DNA from: Deltaproteobacteria bacterium
GTDB taxonomy: Bacteria > Desulfobacterota > Dissulfuribacteria > Dissulfuribacterales > UBA3076
Assembly: GCA_003194485.1 (NCBI GenBank)
Contig: PQXD01000001.1
Coordinates: 53,780-95,222 of the forward strand
Reading direction: 5' to 3'
DNA: 41,443 nt
Part shown: positions 22,424 to 31,843 of the stretch, piece after piece
Position numbering within the stretch: the first letter of the stretch is position 1
How the letters are laid out: the number at the start of each line of letters is the position of its first letter
Program-made: the position numbers and the translations under genes
The notes under the pieces: model-generated
What the model was told of the DNA's origin: nothing
The model's input: only the letters and a program-made list of their open reading frames with translations
Database searches by the model: none

Positions 22424-25255
22424 ATGGACTACAAAAAGACACTAAGCCTTCCCAGGACACGCTTTCCGATGAAGGCAAATCTCGCCCAGCGGGAGCCTGA
22501 AATACTCAGGCGCTGGAAGGCCATGGACCTTTACGGACAAATGAGAGACCAGGGAAAGGGGCGTCCCCTTTTCATACTTCATGACGGTCCTCCATATGCA
22601 AATGGCCGCATACACCTGGGACATGCGATCAACAAGGTCCTGAAGGACATAATTGTAAAATCTTACCATATGATGGGATTTGACACCCCGTATGTACCGG
22701 GTTGGGACTGCCACGGGCTGCCCATTGAGCACAACGTTGAGAAAGACTTGGGATCCAAGAGGTTCGAGATGAGCAAGCTGGCCGTGCGCAAGGCGTGCCG
22801 GAAATATGCGGAAAGATTCGTACGCATACAGAAAGAAGAATTCTCAAGGCTGGGAGTATTGGGGGACTGGGACAACCCATATCTCACAATGTCCCATGAT
22901 TACGAGGCCTCCATCTGCAGAGAATTCTGCCGCATATTTATGGATGGCCGCATATTCAAGAGTAAAAAACCGGTCTATTGGTGTCCTGGCTGTATGACTG
23001 CCCTGGCAGAGGCTGAGGTAGAATACGCCCCCCACAGGTCTCCTTCCATTACGGTAAGATTTGCAGCCGGGGATAGCCTCAATCAGTGGCTTAAGGAGCG
23101 TTTTGGAATGCTCGCTGGTCCTGCCTTTGCACTCATCTGGACCACTACTCCCTGGACCCTGCCTGCCAACATGGCAGTGGCACTGCACCCTGACTATGAC
23201 TACGTGGTGGCTGAAGTCCGGGTTGGGGGAAAAAAAGAAGTCTGGATACTGGCTGAGGGAAGGCTGCTTTCCACCCTGCTTGCCGCCGGTCTTGAGCAGA
23301 AAGATGCCAGGGTCCTTGGTACATTCAGGGGCGGGGACATCGAAGGAATGCATGTGAAGCACCCATTCCTGGAAAAAGAAGGTCTCCTTATTGTCGCCAC
23401 GTATGTTACGCTGGATACGGGCACAGGTTGTGTTCATACAGCCCCGGGCCACGGAGCGGATGACTATGAAAGCGGTATCAGATATGGTCTTGATATCTAT
23501 TCCCCTGTAGACGACCACGGCAGGTTTACATCAGAGGTAAAGGAATTCGAAGGGGAAGACATATTTAATGCAAATGACAGGATCGTCGAAATGTTGAGGG
23601 ATAAGGGCAGCCTTGTGGCTCATGAGACCATTGAGCACAGTTATCCTCACTGCTGGCGCTGCAAAAAGCCTGTAATTTTCCGGGCGACTGCCCAATGGTT
23701 TATCTCCATGGATGCAGGGGCGCTGCGTGAAGAGGCCTTGCGCGCCATAGAGACGGTCAGATGGATACCGGATTGGGGAAAAGAGCGTATCTACGGAATG
23801 GTGGAGACCAGGCCTGATTGGTGCATTTCCAGACAGAGGGCCTGGGGCGTCCCTATAACGGTCATTATCTGTGAAGATTGCGAAGGACCTGTAATGGATC
23901 AGGCAATAGCGGACCGCATAGTAGAAATCTTTGAAAAAGAAGGCTCTGATACATGGTTCGCAAGGCAGGCAGAGGAATTCCTCCCTCCCGGAGCTGCTTG
24001 TCCTAAGTGCGGCGGCACGAGAGTCCGCAAGGAGACCGATATACTGGATGTCTGGTTCGATTCAGGAGTGAGCCATGCAGCGGTCCTGGAGACACGGAAA
24101 GGGCTTTCCTCTCCGGCCGCCCTTTATCTGGAAGGAAGTGACCAGCACAGGGGATGGTTCCAGAGCTCACTTCTCACCAGCGTGGCGACCAGGCACCAGG
24201 CACCTTATAAGGCAGTGCTTACCCATGGTTTTGTTGTGGACGGAGAGGGGAAGAAGATGTCCAAGTCAGTGGGGAATGTCATCCCGCCGGCTGATGTCAT
24301 CAAGAAATACGGAGCAGAGGTGCTGAGGCTCTGGGTCTCGGCAGAGGACTATCGGGATGACATAAAGATCTCTAACGAGATACTTCAGCGCCTGACTGAA
24401 GCGTATAGGAAGATCCGTAATACCATTCGTTACCTTCTCAGCAACCTGTCTGACTTCGACCCGGAAAAACATTCTTTGGATTTTGACCGGATGGAGGTCC
24501 TTGATCGCTGGGCACTGGTGAGACTTGGAGAAATCACTACAAGGGTCAGACATGCATACAAGGAGTTTAAGTTTCACGTCGTGTTCCGCCAGATACAACA
24601 GTTCTGTACAGTTGACCTGAGCGCCCTCTACCTGGATATCTTAAAAGACAGGCTCTATTGTGAATATCCGGAGGGCCGTATTCGTCGCTCCGCGCAGACA
24701 GCCATCTATCGTATTGTCCATGATGTATTGCTTCTCATGGCCCCGGTACTTTCATTTACCGCCGAGGAGGCCTGGGGCCACCTGCCCGGCGCCAGGACCG
24801 AGAGCGTTTTTCTGGCGGATTTACCCGATCCCCCGCCCGTATCCATTGATAAATCGTTTTATGCTGAATGGGAACTCCTATGGCGAATCCGGGGAGAAGT
24901 TACAAAGGCACTGGAGCTTGCCAGGAAGGAAAAACGGATAGGCCTTGCCCTGGATGCCAAGGTCCTGATAAAGCCTCCGGAAGATATGGCGGATTTTCTG
25001 GAGGGGCGCAGGGAACTATTAAGGACTATCACCATTGTCTCTCAGCTTGACTTGATGAGCGTGGAACCCGACCCGGGAGATAGCGCCGTATGGCAAAGCG
25101 ATGAGATTGAAGGGCTTGCTGTCAAGGTTATCCGGGCATCGGGTGAAAAGTGTGCCAGGTGTTGGACCTGGAGTGAAGATGTGGGCAAAGATCCTTCATG
25201 GCCTGATGTGTGCGGCCGGTGTGCGGGAGTACTCAGGAATTTGATGATTCAGTGA
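22424..25255 (+). CDS. ileS: Isoleucyl-tRNA synthetase
   Basis: A 943-residue class I synthetase. HLGH is at residues 64-67 (PPYANGRIHLGHAINK) and KMSKS at 611-615. The CP1 editing domain between them has LIWTTTPWTLPANMAVAL and GTGCVHTAPGHGADDYESG. The C-terminal zinc finger has EKCARCWTW and CGRCAGVL, so this is the bacterial zinc-containing type. It charges tRNA-Ile and edits Val. No lspA gene follows; a CDP-alcohol phosphatidyltransferase starts 12 bases downstream. Confidence 0.97.
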   Translation: MDYKKTLSLPRTRFPMKANLAQREPEILRRWKAMDLYGQMRDQGKGRPLFILHDGPPYANGRIHLGHAINKVLKDIIVKSYHMMGFDTPYVPGWDCHGLPIEHNVEKDLGSKRFEMSKLAVRKACRKYAERFVRIQKEEFSRLGVLGDWDNPYLTMSHDYEASICREFCRIFMDGRIFKSKKPVYWCPGCMTALAEAEVEYAPHRSPSITVRFAAGDSLNQWLKERFGMLAGPAFALIWTTTPWTLPANMAVALHPDYDYVVAEVRVGGKKEVWILAEGRLLSTLLAAGLEQKDARVLGTFRGGDIEGMHVKHPFLEKEGLLIVATYVTLDTGTGCVHTAPGHGADDYESGIRYGLDIYSPVDDHGRFTSEVKEFEGEDIFNANDRIVEMLRDKGSLVAHETIEHSYPHCWRCKKPVIFRATAQWFISMDAGALREEALRAIETVRWIPDWGKERIYGMVETRPDWCISRQRAWGVPITVIICEDCEGPVMDQAIADRIVEIFEKEGSDTWFARQAEEFLPPGAACPKCGGTRVRKETDILDVWFDSGVSHAAVLETRKGLSSPAALYLEGSDQHRGWFQSSLLTSVATRHQAPYKAVLTHGFVVDGEGKKMSKSVGNVIPPADVIKKYGAEVLRLWVSAEDYRDDIKISNEILQRLTEAYRKIRNTIRYLLSNLSDFDPEKHSLDFDRMEVLDRWALVRLGEITTRVRHAYKEFKFHVVFRQIQQFCTVDLSALYLDILKDRLYCEYPEGRIRRSAQTAIYRIVHDVLLLMAPVLSFTAEEAWGHLPGARTESVFLADLPDPPPVSIDKSFYAEWELLWRIRGEVTKALELARKEKRIGLALDAKVLIKPPEDMADFLEGRRELLRTITIVSQLDLMSVEPDPGDSAVWQSDEIEGLAVKVIRASGEKCARCWTWSEDVGKDPSWPDVCGRCAGVLRNLMIQ

Positions 25256-25267
25256 TTTGGTGCTTAA

Positions 25268-25864
25268 GTGATTAATTGGTCTTTCAGCGACTGGTGCCGT
25301 GACCGGTTCAAGCCCTATCTGCTTTCAGTGGCCCGTTTTTTGGGAGGGCTCGGCCTTTCTCCCAATATGGTCAGCATCATCGGGCTTATTGCCTATGGAG
25401 CAAGCGGCCTGGCACTCGGCATGGGGCATCCGGCGGTTGCCGGCTGGCTGCTTGCCGTATTCGGGCCCCTGGATGCTGTTGACGGAATGCTCGCCAGGGA
25501 GCAGGGACAAGTCAGCCCCTTTGGCGCCTTTCTTGACTCGACGGTGGACAGGTATGCCGAGTTCTTTCTCTTTTTGGGGCTGATGACCTATCTGATACTA
25601 CACAGGCAGGGCGGGTTGCTCGAAGCGGCCCTTGTGCTTTCCGCAATGACCGGGTCTCTCCTTGTCAGCTATACCAGGGCCAGGGCAGAGGCCCTGGGTT
25701 TTAACTGTAAGGTGGGAGTCCTTACCAGGTTTGAACGTCTGTTCCTCCTTGCCGTGGGCCTTATCTTCGGCTGGATTTATCCAATTCTGGTAATTCTTGC
25801 GGTCTTTACCCATATAACCGCCCTTCAGCGTATTATTCACGTATACAAACAATCAAGTGATTAA
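25268..25864 (+). CDS. CDP-alcohol phosphatidyltransferase family protein
   Basis: A 198-residue membrane enzyme with about six helices and the family signature DAVDGMLAREQGQVSPFG, completed by AFLDSTVDR (D-G-x2-A-R-x8-G-x3-D-x3-D, about residues 74-100). The family transfers a phosphatidyl group from a CDP-lipid to an alcohol; members include phosphatidylglycerophosphate and phosphatidylinositol-phosphate synthases. The acceptor cannot be told from sequence. The GTG start at 25268 closely follows ileS, and the gene overlaps rsmI by 8 bases. Confidence 0.9.
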   Translation: MINWSFSDWCRDRFKPYLLSVARFLGGLGLSPNMVSIIGLIAYGASGLALGMGHPAVAGWLLAVFGPLDAVDGMLAREQGQVSPFGAFLDSTVDRYAEFFLFLGLMTYLILHRQGGLLEAALVLSAMTGSLLVSYTRARAEALGFNCKVGVLTRFERLFLLAVGLIFGWIYPILVILAVFTHITALQRIIHVYKQSSD

Positions 25865-26747
25865 ATTACCAAATAAGGGTGCTCTTTACATAGTAGGCAC
25901 TCCCATTGGAAATCTTAAAGACATAAGTATAAGGGCCAAAGAGGTCCTTGGCCAGGTATCTCTTGTTGCGGCAGAAGATACGAGGAGTACCAGAAAGCTG
26001 CTCACTCATCTGGGCATCAGGGTCGGCCTCCTGAGCTGCCATAAGCACAATGAAAGGACCAGCGCCAAAAAGGTCATTACCTTGCTTGAAAAAGGAAAGG
26101 ATGTGGCTCTGGTATCAGAAGCCGGTACCCCTGCACTCTCAGACCCGGGCGCAGGCATGGTAAAATTCGTCAGGGAGGCCGGCTTCAGCATAATTCCGGT
26201 ACCGGGGGCATCCGCTATTGTCGCGGCACTGAGCGTGGCAGGCATGCCGGCAGGCTCCTTTTTTTTCGCCGGTTTTCTTCCGAGCAAGCAGGCTGAAAGA
26301 TGCAAGATCCTTGAGCAACTGGCAGAAATCCCGCACACGATCGTGCTCTTCGAGGCACCCCATCGCCTGCCTGATGCCCTGGAAGATATTCTGGGCATCT
26401 TAGGTGACAGGCAGATGGTAATGGCCAGGGAGCTCACAAAGATACACGAGACCGTGATATACGGCTCGGTATCAGGTATTATGGAGCAGGTTTCAAAGCA
26501 GAGCGTGAAGGGTGAGATTACATTGGTGATGGAAGGGGCGGAGGAGGGCGAATACAAAGAAAACTTCCAGGACCCGGAGGCGGTAAAAAAAGCGCTTCAA
26601 CACCTGATTTCAGGAAAGAGCTTGTCAGTCAGGGATAGCGTGGATCTTCTGGCCCGGCTTACCGGCATTACCAAAAGCCGGGTATACCCGCTCGCCCTGG
26701 AGATCAAGCAGAAAGACAGCCGGTCCAGGGGATTGCGGGGAGACTGA
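25857..26747 (+). CDS. rsmI: 16S rRNA (cytidine-1402 2'-O) methyltransferase
   Basis: A 296-residue SAM-dependent methyltransferase of the tetrapyrrole methylase fold. Signatures are LYIVGTPIGNLKDISIRA, AAEDTRSTRKLLTHLGI, VSEAGTPALSDPGAGMV and VPGASAIVAALSVAGMP, followed by FAGFLPSKQAER. The GTG start overlaps the upstream gene by 8 bases. The C-terminal helical extension (about residues 235-296) is normal for RsmI. Confidence 0.94.
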   Translation: MIKLPNKGALYIVGTPIGNLKDISIRAKEVLGQVSLVAAEDTRSTRKLLTHLGIRVGLLSCHKHNERTSAKKVITLLEKGKDVALVSEAGTPALSDPGAGMVKFVREAGFSIIPVPGASAIVAALSVAGMPAGSFFFAGFLPSKQAERCKILEQLAEIPHTIVLFEAPHRLPDALEDILGILGDRQMVMARELTKIHETVIYGSVSGIMEQVSKQSVKGEITLVMEGAEEGEYKENFQDPEAVKKALQHLISGKSLSVRDSVDLLARLTGITKSRVYPLALEIKQKDSRSRGLRGD

Positions 26748-26752
26748 TTACC

Positions 26753-27550
26753 ATGCAGAAAGCACATTACTGGAATCACCCCGATCACCCAGTCAAAGTG
26801 GTTGCCATAATCCCTGCACGTTTCGGCTCATCCAGATTTCCAGGGAAACCCCTTGCAGAGATTCATGGCAGACCCATGATTCTCCATGTGCATGAAAGGG
26901 CGCTGGAGGTCCCCGGAGTTGACCAGGTAGTAGTGGCAACTGATGATTCGAGGATTGCGGAGTGCGTGGAAACAGCCGGTGGAACGGTTTTTATGACAGA
27001 CCCCGGTCATCCTTCAGGGACCGACCGGATTGCAGAGGTGGCAAGGCTTATCGAGCTCTCGGACAATGATGTAGTGGTTAATATCCAGGGAGACCAGCCC
27101 CTGCTTGATCCGCAACCAGCAGTTGAGATAGTAAGGATGCTCCTTGATGTGCCTGAAGTTGCCATGACAACTCCTGCATGCCCTCTTGAGGCCCGGGAGG
27201 CCCTGAATCCCAACCGGGTCAAGGTGGTCGTGGACAATAACTGGAAGGCCCTCTACTTCTCCAGGGCCTTAATTCCATATTATAGAGACTCTGATACAGG
27301 GGAAGATCTGCCCGGGGGATCAGGTCATTACTATCTCAGGCACCTGGGTCTATACGCCTATAGACAGAATTTTTTACAGACCTTTGTTACTCTCCCTCCC
27401 GGGCAACTCGAACAGATAGAACGGCTGGAACAGCTCAGGGCCCTTGAAAACGGCTATTCGATCGGAGTAGTAAAGGTAGCAGAGGCTCCGCTGGAAGTAG
27501 ACACGCCGGAGGACCTGGATGCAGTCCGCTCAGCCCTGGCCGGGCAGTAA
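26753..27550 (+). CDS. kdsB: 3-deoxy-manno-octulosonate cytidylyltransferase (CMP-KDO synthetase)
   Basis: A 265-residue cytoplasmic enzyme that activates KDO with CTP for lipopolysaccharide core synthesis, so the host is Gram-negative. Motifs are IIPARFGSSRFPGKPLAEI, VVATDDSRI, NIQGDQPLLDP and HLGLYAYRQNFLQTF. The N-terminal 14 residues before the family start are extra. It follows rsmI by 5 bases. Confidence 0.95.
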   Translation: MQKAHYWNHPDHPVKVVAIIPARFGSSRFPGKPLAEIHGRPMILHVHERALEVPGVDQVVVATDDSRIAECVETAGGTVFMTDPGHPSGTDRIAEVARLIELSDNDVVVNIQGDQPLLDPQPAVEIVRMLLDVPEVAMTTPACPLEAREALNPNRVKVVVDNNWKALYFSRALIPYYRDSDTGEDLPGGSGHYYLRHLGLYAYRQNFLQTFVTLPPGQLEQIERLEQLRALENGYSIGVVKVAEAPLEVDTPEDLDAVRSALAGQ

Positions 27551-27703
27551 TGCCTGGGGACGATGAGCTGTAGTCAAATATATCCGAATGACTCCCCGTT
27601 CGGATAAGGCAAAGCCCGCAGCCCTATGACAACCCTCCGACTTATTGAGAGGTTACGATTCTTTGACGTATGAGCGTAATTTTGTTATTTATCTATAAAA
27701 ATT
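27551..27703. other. Spacer with one strong hairpin
   Basis: The spacer after kdsB contains a perfect 7-bp stem ATCCGAA/TTCGGAT with a 10-base loop (about 27581-27604), followed by AAGGCAAAGCCC. There is no T-run, so it is not a standard terminator. The GCAAAGCC stretch recalls one half of a c-di-GMP-I riboswitch, but the other half is missing. Confidence 0.4.
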
Positions 27704-27871
27704 ATGAACTACGCTGAACTTATCAGAAGCCTGACGAAACCCGGATGTTGTTTTAGACGTTATGCAAAAGGCGGCCACAAGATCTGGCGGCATCTCCAAT
27801 TGGAGCTGGAAGCAAAGACCGGCATACTCCGTGATCACTTGCCAAACAGGGCCTTAAGGACCTTAGTATGA
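27704..27871 (+). pseudogene. HicA-like toxin remnant
   Basis: A 55-codon frame starts MNYAELIRSLTKPGCCFRRY and continues AKGGHKIWRH. This is the pattern of the HicA mRNA-interferase fold (start, Leu-rich helix, Gly, Arg, GxH). The end (HLPNRALRTL) resembles the HicA end LPKGTLRSIL, but the usual middle beta-strand with the TVP.H motif is replaced by unrelated residues. The gene ends in ATGA shared with the next gene. No HicB antitoxin lies beside it, so it is probably an inactive relic or solo toxin. Identification is by eye only. Confidence 0.45.
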
Positions 27872-28671
27872 AATTCCGTCCGTGTATTGACCTCCATAAA
27901 GGCAAGGTTAAGCAGATTGTGGGTTCTACCCTCAATGAGGATAATCCCGAGACCCTCAAGGAAAATTTTGTCGCTGAGAGGTCTTCCTCTTATTATGCAA
28001 AGATTTTCAGGCGTGACGGCCTTACCGGCGGACACGTGATTATGCTGGGCCCCGGGAACGAGGCCGCAGCCGCAGAGGCCCTTTCGGCATGGCCGGGCGG
28101 TTTGCAGGTAGGCGGCGGGATCAATGCGGACAATGCGGGATACTGGCTGGATCAGGGGGCGGCGGCCGTTATAGTGACTTCATACGTCTTCAGGGATGGC
28201 GCCATAGATGAAGAACGGCTCAAGGCCCTGGCGGGGCTTGTAGGCAGGGACAGGTTGGTTCTGGATCTGAGCTGCAGGAAAAGGGGAGGGGACTACTACA
28301 TCGTCACTGACAGATGGCAGCGATTTACTGACGTGATAATTTCTTCTGAGACCCTTGATTATTTCTCAAAGTACTGCTTTGAGTTTTTGATTCATGCAGC
28401 AGACGTGGAGGGAAAATGCATGGGGGTAGAGGAGGATCTCGTGGAGCTGTTGGGCCGCTGGACACCAGTTCCTGCTACTTACGCCGGAGGCGCCTGCTCC
28501 ATGAAAGACCTTTACCTGGTGAAGGAACTCGGCCGGGATAGATTGGATATTACCATTGGAAGCGCGCTGGACATCTTTGGCGGCAAAGGGGTTTCCTATG
28601 TCGAGGTCGTAGCCTTTAATGCGAAGCAGCCAGATTCAGGATCGGGATTTGTTCATGAAGAGCCATTCTGA
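27868..28671 (+). CDS. hisA: Eukaryote-type phosphoribosylformimino-AICAR ribotide isomerase (HisA/HIS6-like)
   Basis: A 267-residue TIM-barrel isomerase for the fourth step of histidine synthesis. The sequence matches the plant/fungal His6 sub-type and not standard bacterial HisA: CIDLHKGKVKQIVG near the N-terminus, then SSYYAKIFRRDGLTGGHVIML, QVGGGINADN, VIVTSYVF, LDLSCRKRGGDYYIVTDRWQ, FLIHAADVEGKCMG, TYAGGACSMKDL and GSALDIFGG. The catalytic Asp of CIDLH and the Asp in HAADVEG are present. No other his gene is in the window. It overlaps the M28 peptidase gene. Confidence 0.9.
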   Translation: MKFRPCIDLHKGKVKQIVGSTLNEDNPETLKENFVAERSSSYYAKIFRRDGLTGGHVIMLGPGNEAAAAEALSAWPGGLQVGGGINADNAGYWLDQGAAAVIVTSYVFRDGAIDEERLKALAGLVGRDRLVLDLSCRKRGGDYYIVTDRWQRFTDVIISSETLDYFSKYCFEFLIHAADVEGKCMGVEEDLVELLGRWTPVPATYAGGACSMKDLYLVKELGRDRLDITIGSALDIFGGKGVSYVEVVAFNAKQPDSGSGFVHEEPF

Positions 28672-29563
28672 TGTTTCAGGAAGATCCGGGTCCCCATGCG
28701 CGGATCCAGATGAGATGCGCCGCTGGATAGAATACCTGGCCCTTGAAATCGGTCCCCGCCCGTATTATTCGCCAAGTCTTCTGAGAAATGTGGCTGATCG
28801 CCTTGCAGGAAATTTTAAAAGCTTAGGGTATAATGTGGATGAGCAGCTTTATTATTACAGAGGGGAGATATACTACAATATATGCGCTTCCCCGAAAGCC
28901 GGGAAGATGGAACAGGGATCCATGCCATTGCTTGTAGTGGGAGCCCACTATGATACGGTACCGCATTCTCCAGGGGCGGATGACAACGCAAGTGGAATAG
29001 CCGGTATCATGGAATTGGCCCGGTTGATTTCAAAAGATCCGCCACCCGGCGTGCGGCTCGTGGCCTTTGCCCTTGAAGAGCCACCTGTCTTCAGGACGCG
29101 ACACATGGGGAGTTTTGTGTATGCCAGCAGGCTGAAGAGCAATAAGGCCCATGTAAGAGGCATGATATGCCTCGATATGATAGGATATTTCAGTGATCGT
29201 CCCAAAAGCCAGTCGTTTCCTCTTTTCTTCATGGACCGTTTTTATCCCGATATCGGCAACTTCATCGCCCTCGTGGGCAATACGAAGTCCTCGAAATGGA
29301 CTAAAGAGGTCATACACGCCTTTTCAAGAGGCACGGACCTGCCGGCAGAGAGATTGAACGCCCCGATGATAGTTGTGGGCGTAGATTTTTCAGACCACTG
29401 GTCTTTTAATCACTTCGGTTATCCTGCCCTTTTGGTCACAGATACGGCCTTCTATCGGAATCGCAACTATCATCGTCCTTCTGATATGCCCAAGACACTG
29501 GATTTTCATAGGACGGCAAAGGTGATAGACGGTCTGGCTCATGTGGTCAGGACTTTGGCATAG
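28655..29563 (+). CDS. M28-family zinc peptidase (aminopeptidase-like)
   Basis: A 302-residue metallopeptidase. Zinc ligands and catalytic residues are visible: His and Asp in GAHYDTVPHSPGADDNASG, Glu in FALEEPPVF, Asp in CLDMIGYF, and the last His in RNYHRPSDMP. There is no clear signal peptide, so it may act in the cytoplasm; the substrate is unknown. ATG 28655 is favoured; an in-frame ATG at 28619 would give 12 more residues inside hisA. It overlaps hisA by 17 bases, so the two are probably co-transcribed. Confidence 0.88.
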   Translation: MKSHSDVSGRSGSPCADPDEMRRWIEYLALEIGPRPYYSPSLLRNVADRLAGNFKSLGYNVDEQLYYYRGEIYYNICASPKAGKMEQGSMPLLVVGAHYDTVPHSPGADDNASGIAGIMELARLISKDPPPGVRLVAFALEEPPVFRTRHMGSFVYASRLKSNKAHVRGMICLDMIGYFSDRPKSQSFPLFFMDRFYPDIGNFIALVGNTKSSKWTKEVIHAFSRGTDLPAERLNAPMIVVGVDFSDHWSFNHFGYPALLVTDTAFYRNRNYHRPSDMPKTLDFHRTAKVIDGLAHVVRTLA

Positions 29564-29586
29564 TGTGGAAGTGACTGGAGGCTTAA

Positions 29587-30441
29587 TTGAGTTTTGATGT
29601 AATAATAGTTAATTACAGTTGCCATGAGGCGCTGGGCAGGTGCCTTTCAGGGCTTGAGAGATGGGAGCGCTCAAAGCTCGATACAGTCTATGTGGTGGAC
29701 AACAGCCAGACCTCCCTTCCTGATGATCTGGTAAGACGGTTTCCCGGAGTAATCTGGCTGGCAAACAGTGAAAACGTCGGTTTTGCCAGGGCGGTCAACC
29801 AGGCCCTTGCCAAGGCCACTGCACCATACGTATGCCTCTTGAACCCGGATGCAGAAGTATCAGGACCTTTATGGGGTCCTCTTGAGGAATGGCTGGAAAG
29901 GAATTCCCGCGTGGGTATTGTAGGCCCGAGGATATTGAATACTGATGGCTCTATCCAAGGCTCTGCCAGGACCTTTCCCACACTGGCTACAGCTTTTTTC
30001 GGAAGGACCGCACTCATTTCACGTCTATTTCCGGATAACCCCTTTACCAAAACAAATATTTTGACATCCCGATCTATATGCGAGGCTACTGATGTGGATT
30101 GGGTCTCCGGGGCCTGCATGATCGTGAGGCGTTCGGCAGTGAAAGACGTCGGTCCCATGGACCAGAAGTTTTTTTTGTATTGGGAAGACTGTGACTGGTG
30201 TACCCGGTTTCGATCTGCAGGATGGAAGATAGTCTATCATCCAGGAGCAGGACCAGTGATCCACCACGTAGGCCAGGCCAGCAAAAATGCCAGGTGGCTT
30301 GCCCTTTACCACTTTCACAGGAGCGCGGTTCTTCTCTACTGGAAGTATGATCGTACACCGGCGAGAATCGGTTCTCTGATAGCCTTGGCGGGGGCAACAT
30401 TAAGGTGTGGTGTATTGGGTCTCAAGTTGGCATTGAGGTAG
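29587..30441 (+). CDS. Family 2 glycosyltransferase
   Basis: A 284-residue GT-A fold enzyme of the rhamnosyltransferase-like WbbL group. Motifs are DVIIVNYSCHEALGRCLSGL, VYVVDNSQ, NVGFARAVNQAL, the donor-binding LLNPDAEV, WVSGACMIVRRSA and FFLYWEDCDWCTRFRSAGW (acceptor-side WEDxD motif). It probably adds a sugar to a polysaccharide or lipopolysaccharide. It begins with TTG 24 bases after the peptidase gene. The sugar and acceptor cannot be read from sequence. Confidence 0.88.
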   Translation: MSFDVIIVNYSCHEALGRCLSGLERWERSKLDTVYVVDNSQTSLPDDLVRRFPGVIWLANSENVGFARAVNQALAKATAPYVCLLNPDAEVSGPLWGPLEEWLERNSRVGIVGPRILNTDGSIQGSARTFPTLATAFFGRTALISRLFPDNPFTKTNILTSRSICEATDVDWVSGACMIVRRSAVKDVGPMDQKFFLYWEDCDWCTRFRSAGWKIVYHPGAGPVIHHVGQASKNARWLALYHFHRSAVLLYWKYDRTPARIGSLIALAGATLRCGVLGLKLALR

Positions 30442-30505
30442 ATCGCATTCACTTTTCGTCCAAAGACAATCATCCTGGAACCTGAAAACTGCGTACAGAG
30501 TCAAG

Positions 30506-31843
30506 ATGGCAATTGTATTACCATTTCGCGGAATAAGATATAATACCGGTCGTGCCGGGGATATGGCCCAACTGGTAGCCCCGCCTTATGATGTAGTTGA
30601 TGATGAGAGACGAGATGAGCTTGTATCCAGAAATCAATACAACATCTTTTCCCTTGAATTATCCAAACCTGATTTTAACGGAATGCATAAGGTAGATAAA
30701 TATACCTGTGCAAAGAGGAGATTTGAGAGCTGGCTGTCAGGAAAAATCCTGGAGCAGAAAGATGAGCCTGCCATCTATCCCTATGACATCGGCTTTTCGT
30801 TCCGGGGTGGTGATTATTGCAGAAAGGGATTTGTGGCGTTGATACGCATAGAGGAATGGGAGAGTCGAATCGTACGCCCCCATGAGCAGACCTTCGACAG
30901 GGTGACGGAAGATCGATTTTGCCTGTTACAGGCCACAGAGGCCCAGTTCAGCCAGATTTTCATTCTTTATCGCCACAACCCTGATGTTGCTCGTATCTTG
31001 GGCGGATCAGAAAGGAAAGAGCTCTATACCGTAAAGGACGAGGCAAGTAATACCCATAGATTATGGAAAATAACTGATGTGGACAGGCTGAAATCTCTTC
31101 ATGAGTGTCTGCTGGAAACTGTTCTGTATATTGCCGACGGTCACCACCGCTACACCACTGCTATAAGATACCGAAACAAGATGCAAAAGGTTTATGGAAA
31201 AGACCCGTCAAGGCCTTATAACTACCTCATGGTTTATCTCGTAGATGCGGAAGATCCAGGCCTTGTAATCCTTCCGGTTCACAGGGTTGTTACCCTGCCG
31301 GAGGACCTGGATGTGAAGCTCGCAGAAATCACGGCATCTCAAGTGTTCGAAGTTGAAACAATCTCTCATGCCCAGAATATGGAGCCGGAGCAACTATGCA
31401 ACAACCTGATTCAATGCCTTGATAATAAACCGCAGAGACGAGGGGTCGGAGTGGTTTTTGGAAAGGGGAAAGCGGCACAGGTCTGGTGGCAAAAAGCAGC
31501 GGATCAAAGCAGATTATTGCCGCGCTTACACCCAGCCCTGTCAGAACTTGATGTGATCCTGGTGGAAGAGGCCGTTATTAAGAAAGTCTTTAAAATCAAT
31601 CCCCAGGGCCTGGAGGCGGGAAAGACCATGAAGTTCACAATAGATGCTCCAGGTGCCGTTGAGGCCTTAGGTGAAAGCGATGTGCTTTTTATCCTGCGGC
31701 CAACACCGGTTGATCATGTCCTGGATGTTGCCGATGCAGGACTTATCATGCCTCACAAATCAACCTACTTTACACCGAAGATCTTGACCGGCCTGGTAAT
31801 CAACTCGGTGGACAGGAATAAGCCGGTGTGGACGATTTCCTAA
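30506..31843 (+). CDS. DUF1015 family protein
   Basis: A 445-residue soluble protein of the DUF1015 family. Family marks are the N-terminal PFRGIRYN and LVAPPYDVVDDERRDELVSR, VRPHEQTFDRVTEDR, YIADGHHRYTTAIRYRN and VHRVV. The family is widespread in bacteria and archaea with no proven function; an HPr-kinase or serine-kinase-like link has been discussed. It ends 4 bases inside the end of the convergent sigma factor gene. Confidence 0.9.
   Translation: MAIVLPFRGIRYNTGRAGDMAQLVAPPYDVVDDERRDELVSRNQYNIFSLELSKPDFNGMHKVDKYTCAKRRFESWLSGKILEQKDEPAIYPYDIGFSFRGGDYCRKGFVALIRIEEWESRIVRPHEQTFDRVTEDRFCLLQATEAQFSQIFILYRHNPDVARILGGSERKELYTVKDEASNTHRLWKITDVDRLKSLHECLLETVLYIADGHHRYTTAIRYRNKMQKVYGKDPSRPYNYLMVYLVDAEDPGLVILPVHRVVTLPEDLDVKLAEITASQVFEVETISHAQNMEPEQLCNNLIQCLDNKPQRRGVGVVFGKGKAAQVWWQKAADQSRLLPRLHPALSELDVILVEEAVIKKVFKINPQGLEAGKTMKFTIDAPGAVEALGESDVLFILRPTPVDHVLDVADAGLIMPHKSTYFTPKILTGLVINSVDRNKPVWTIS

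Noticed and set aside
27570-27660. Possible c-di-GMP-I (GEMM) riboswitch
   Set aside because: GGCAAAGCCCGC resembles one half of the motif, but the other half and the tetraloop/receptor pair are missing.
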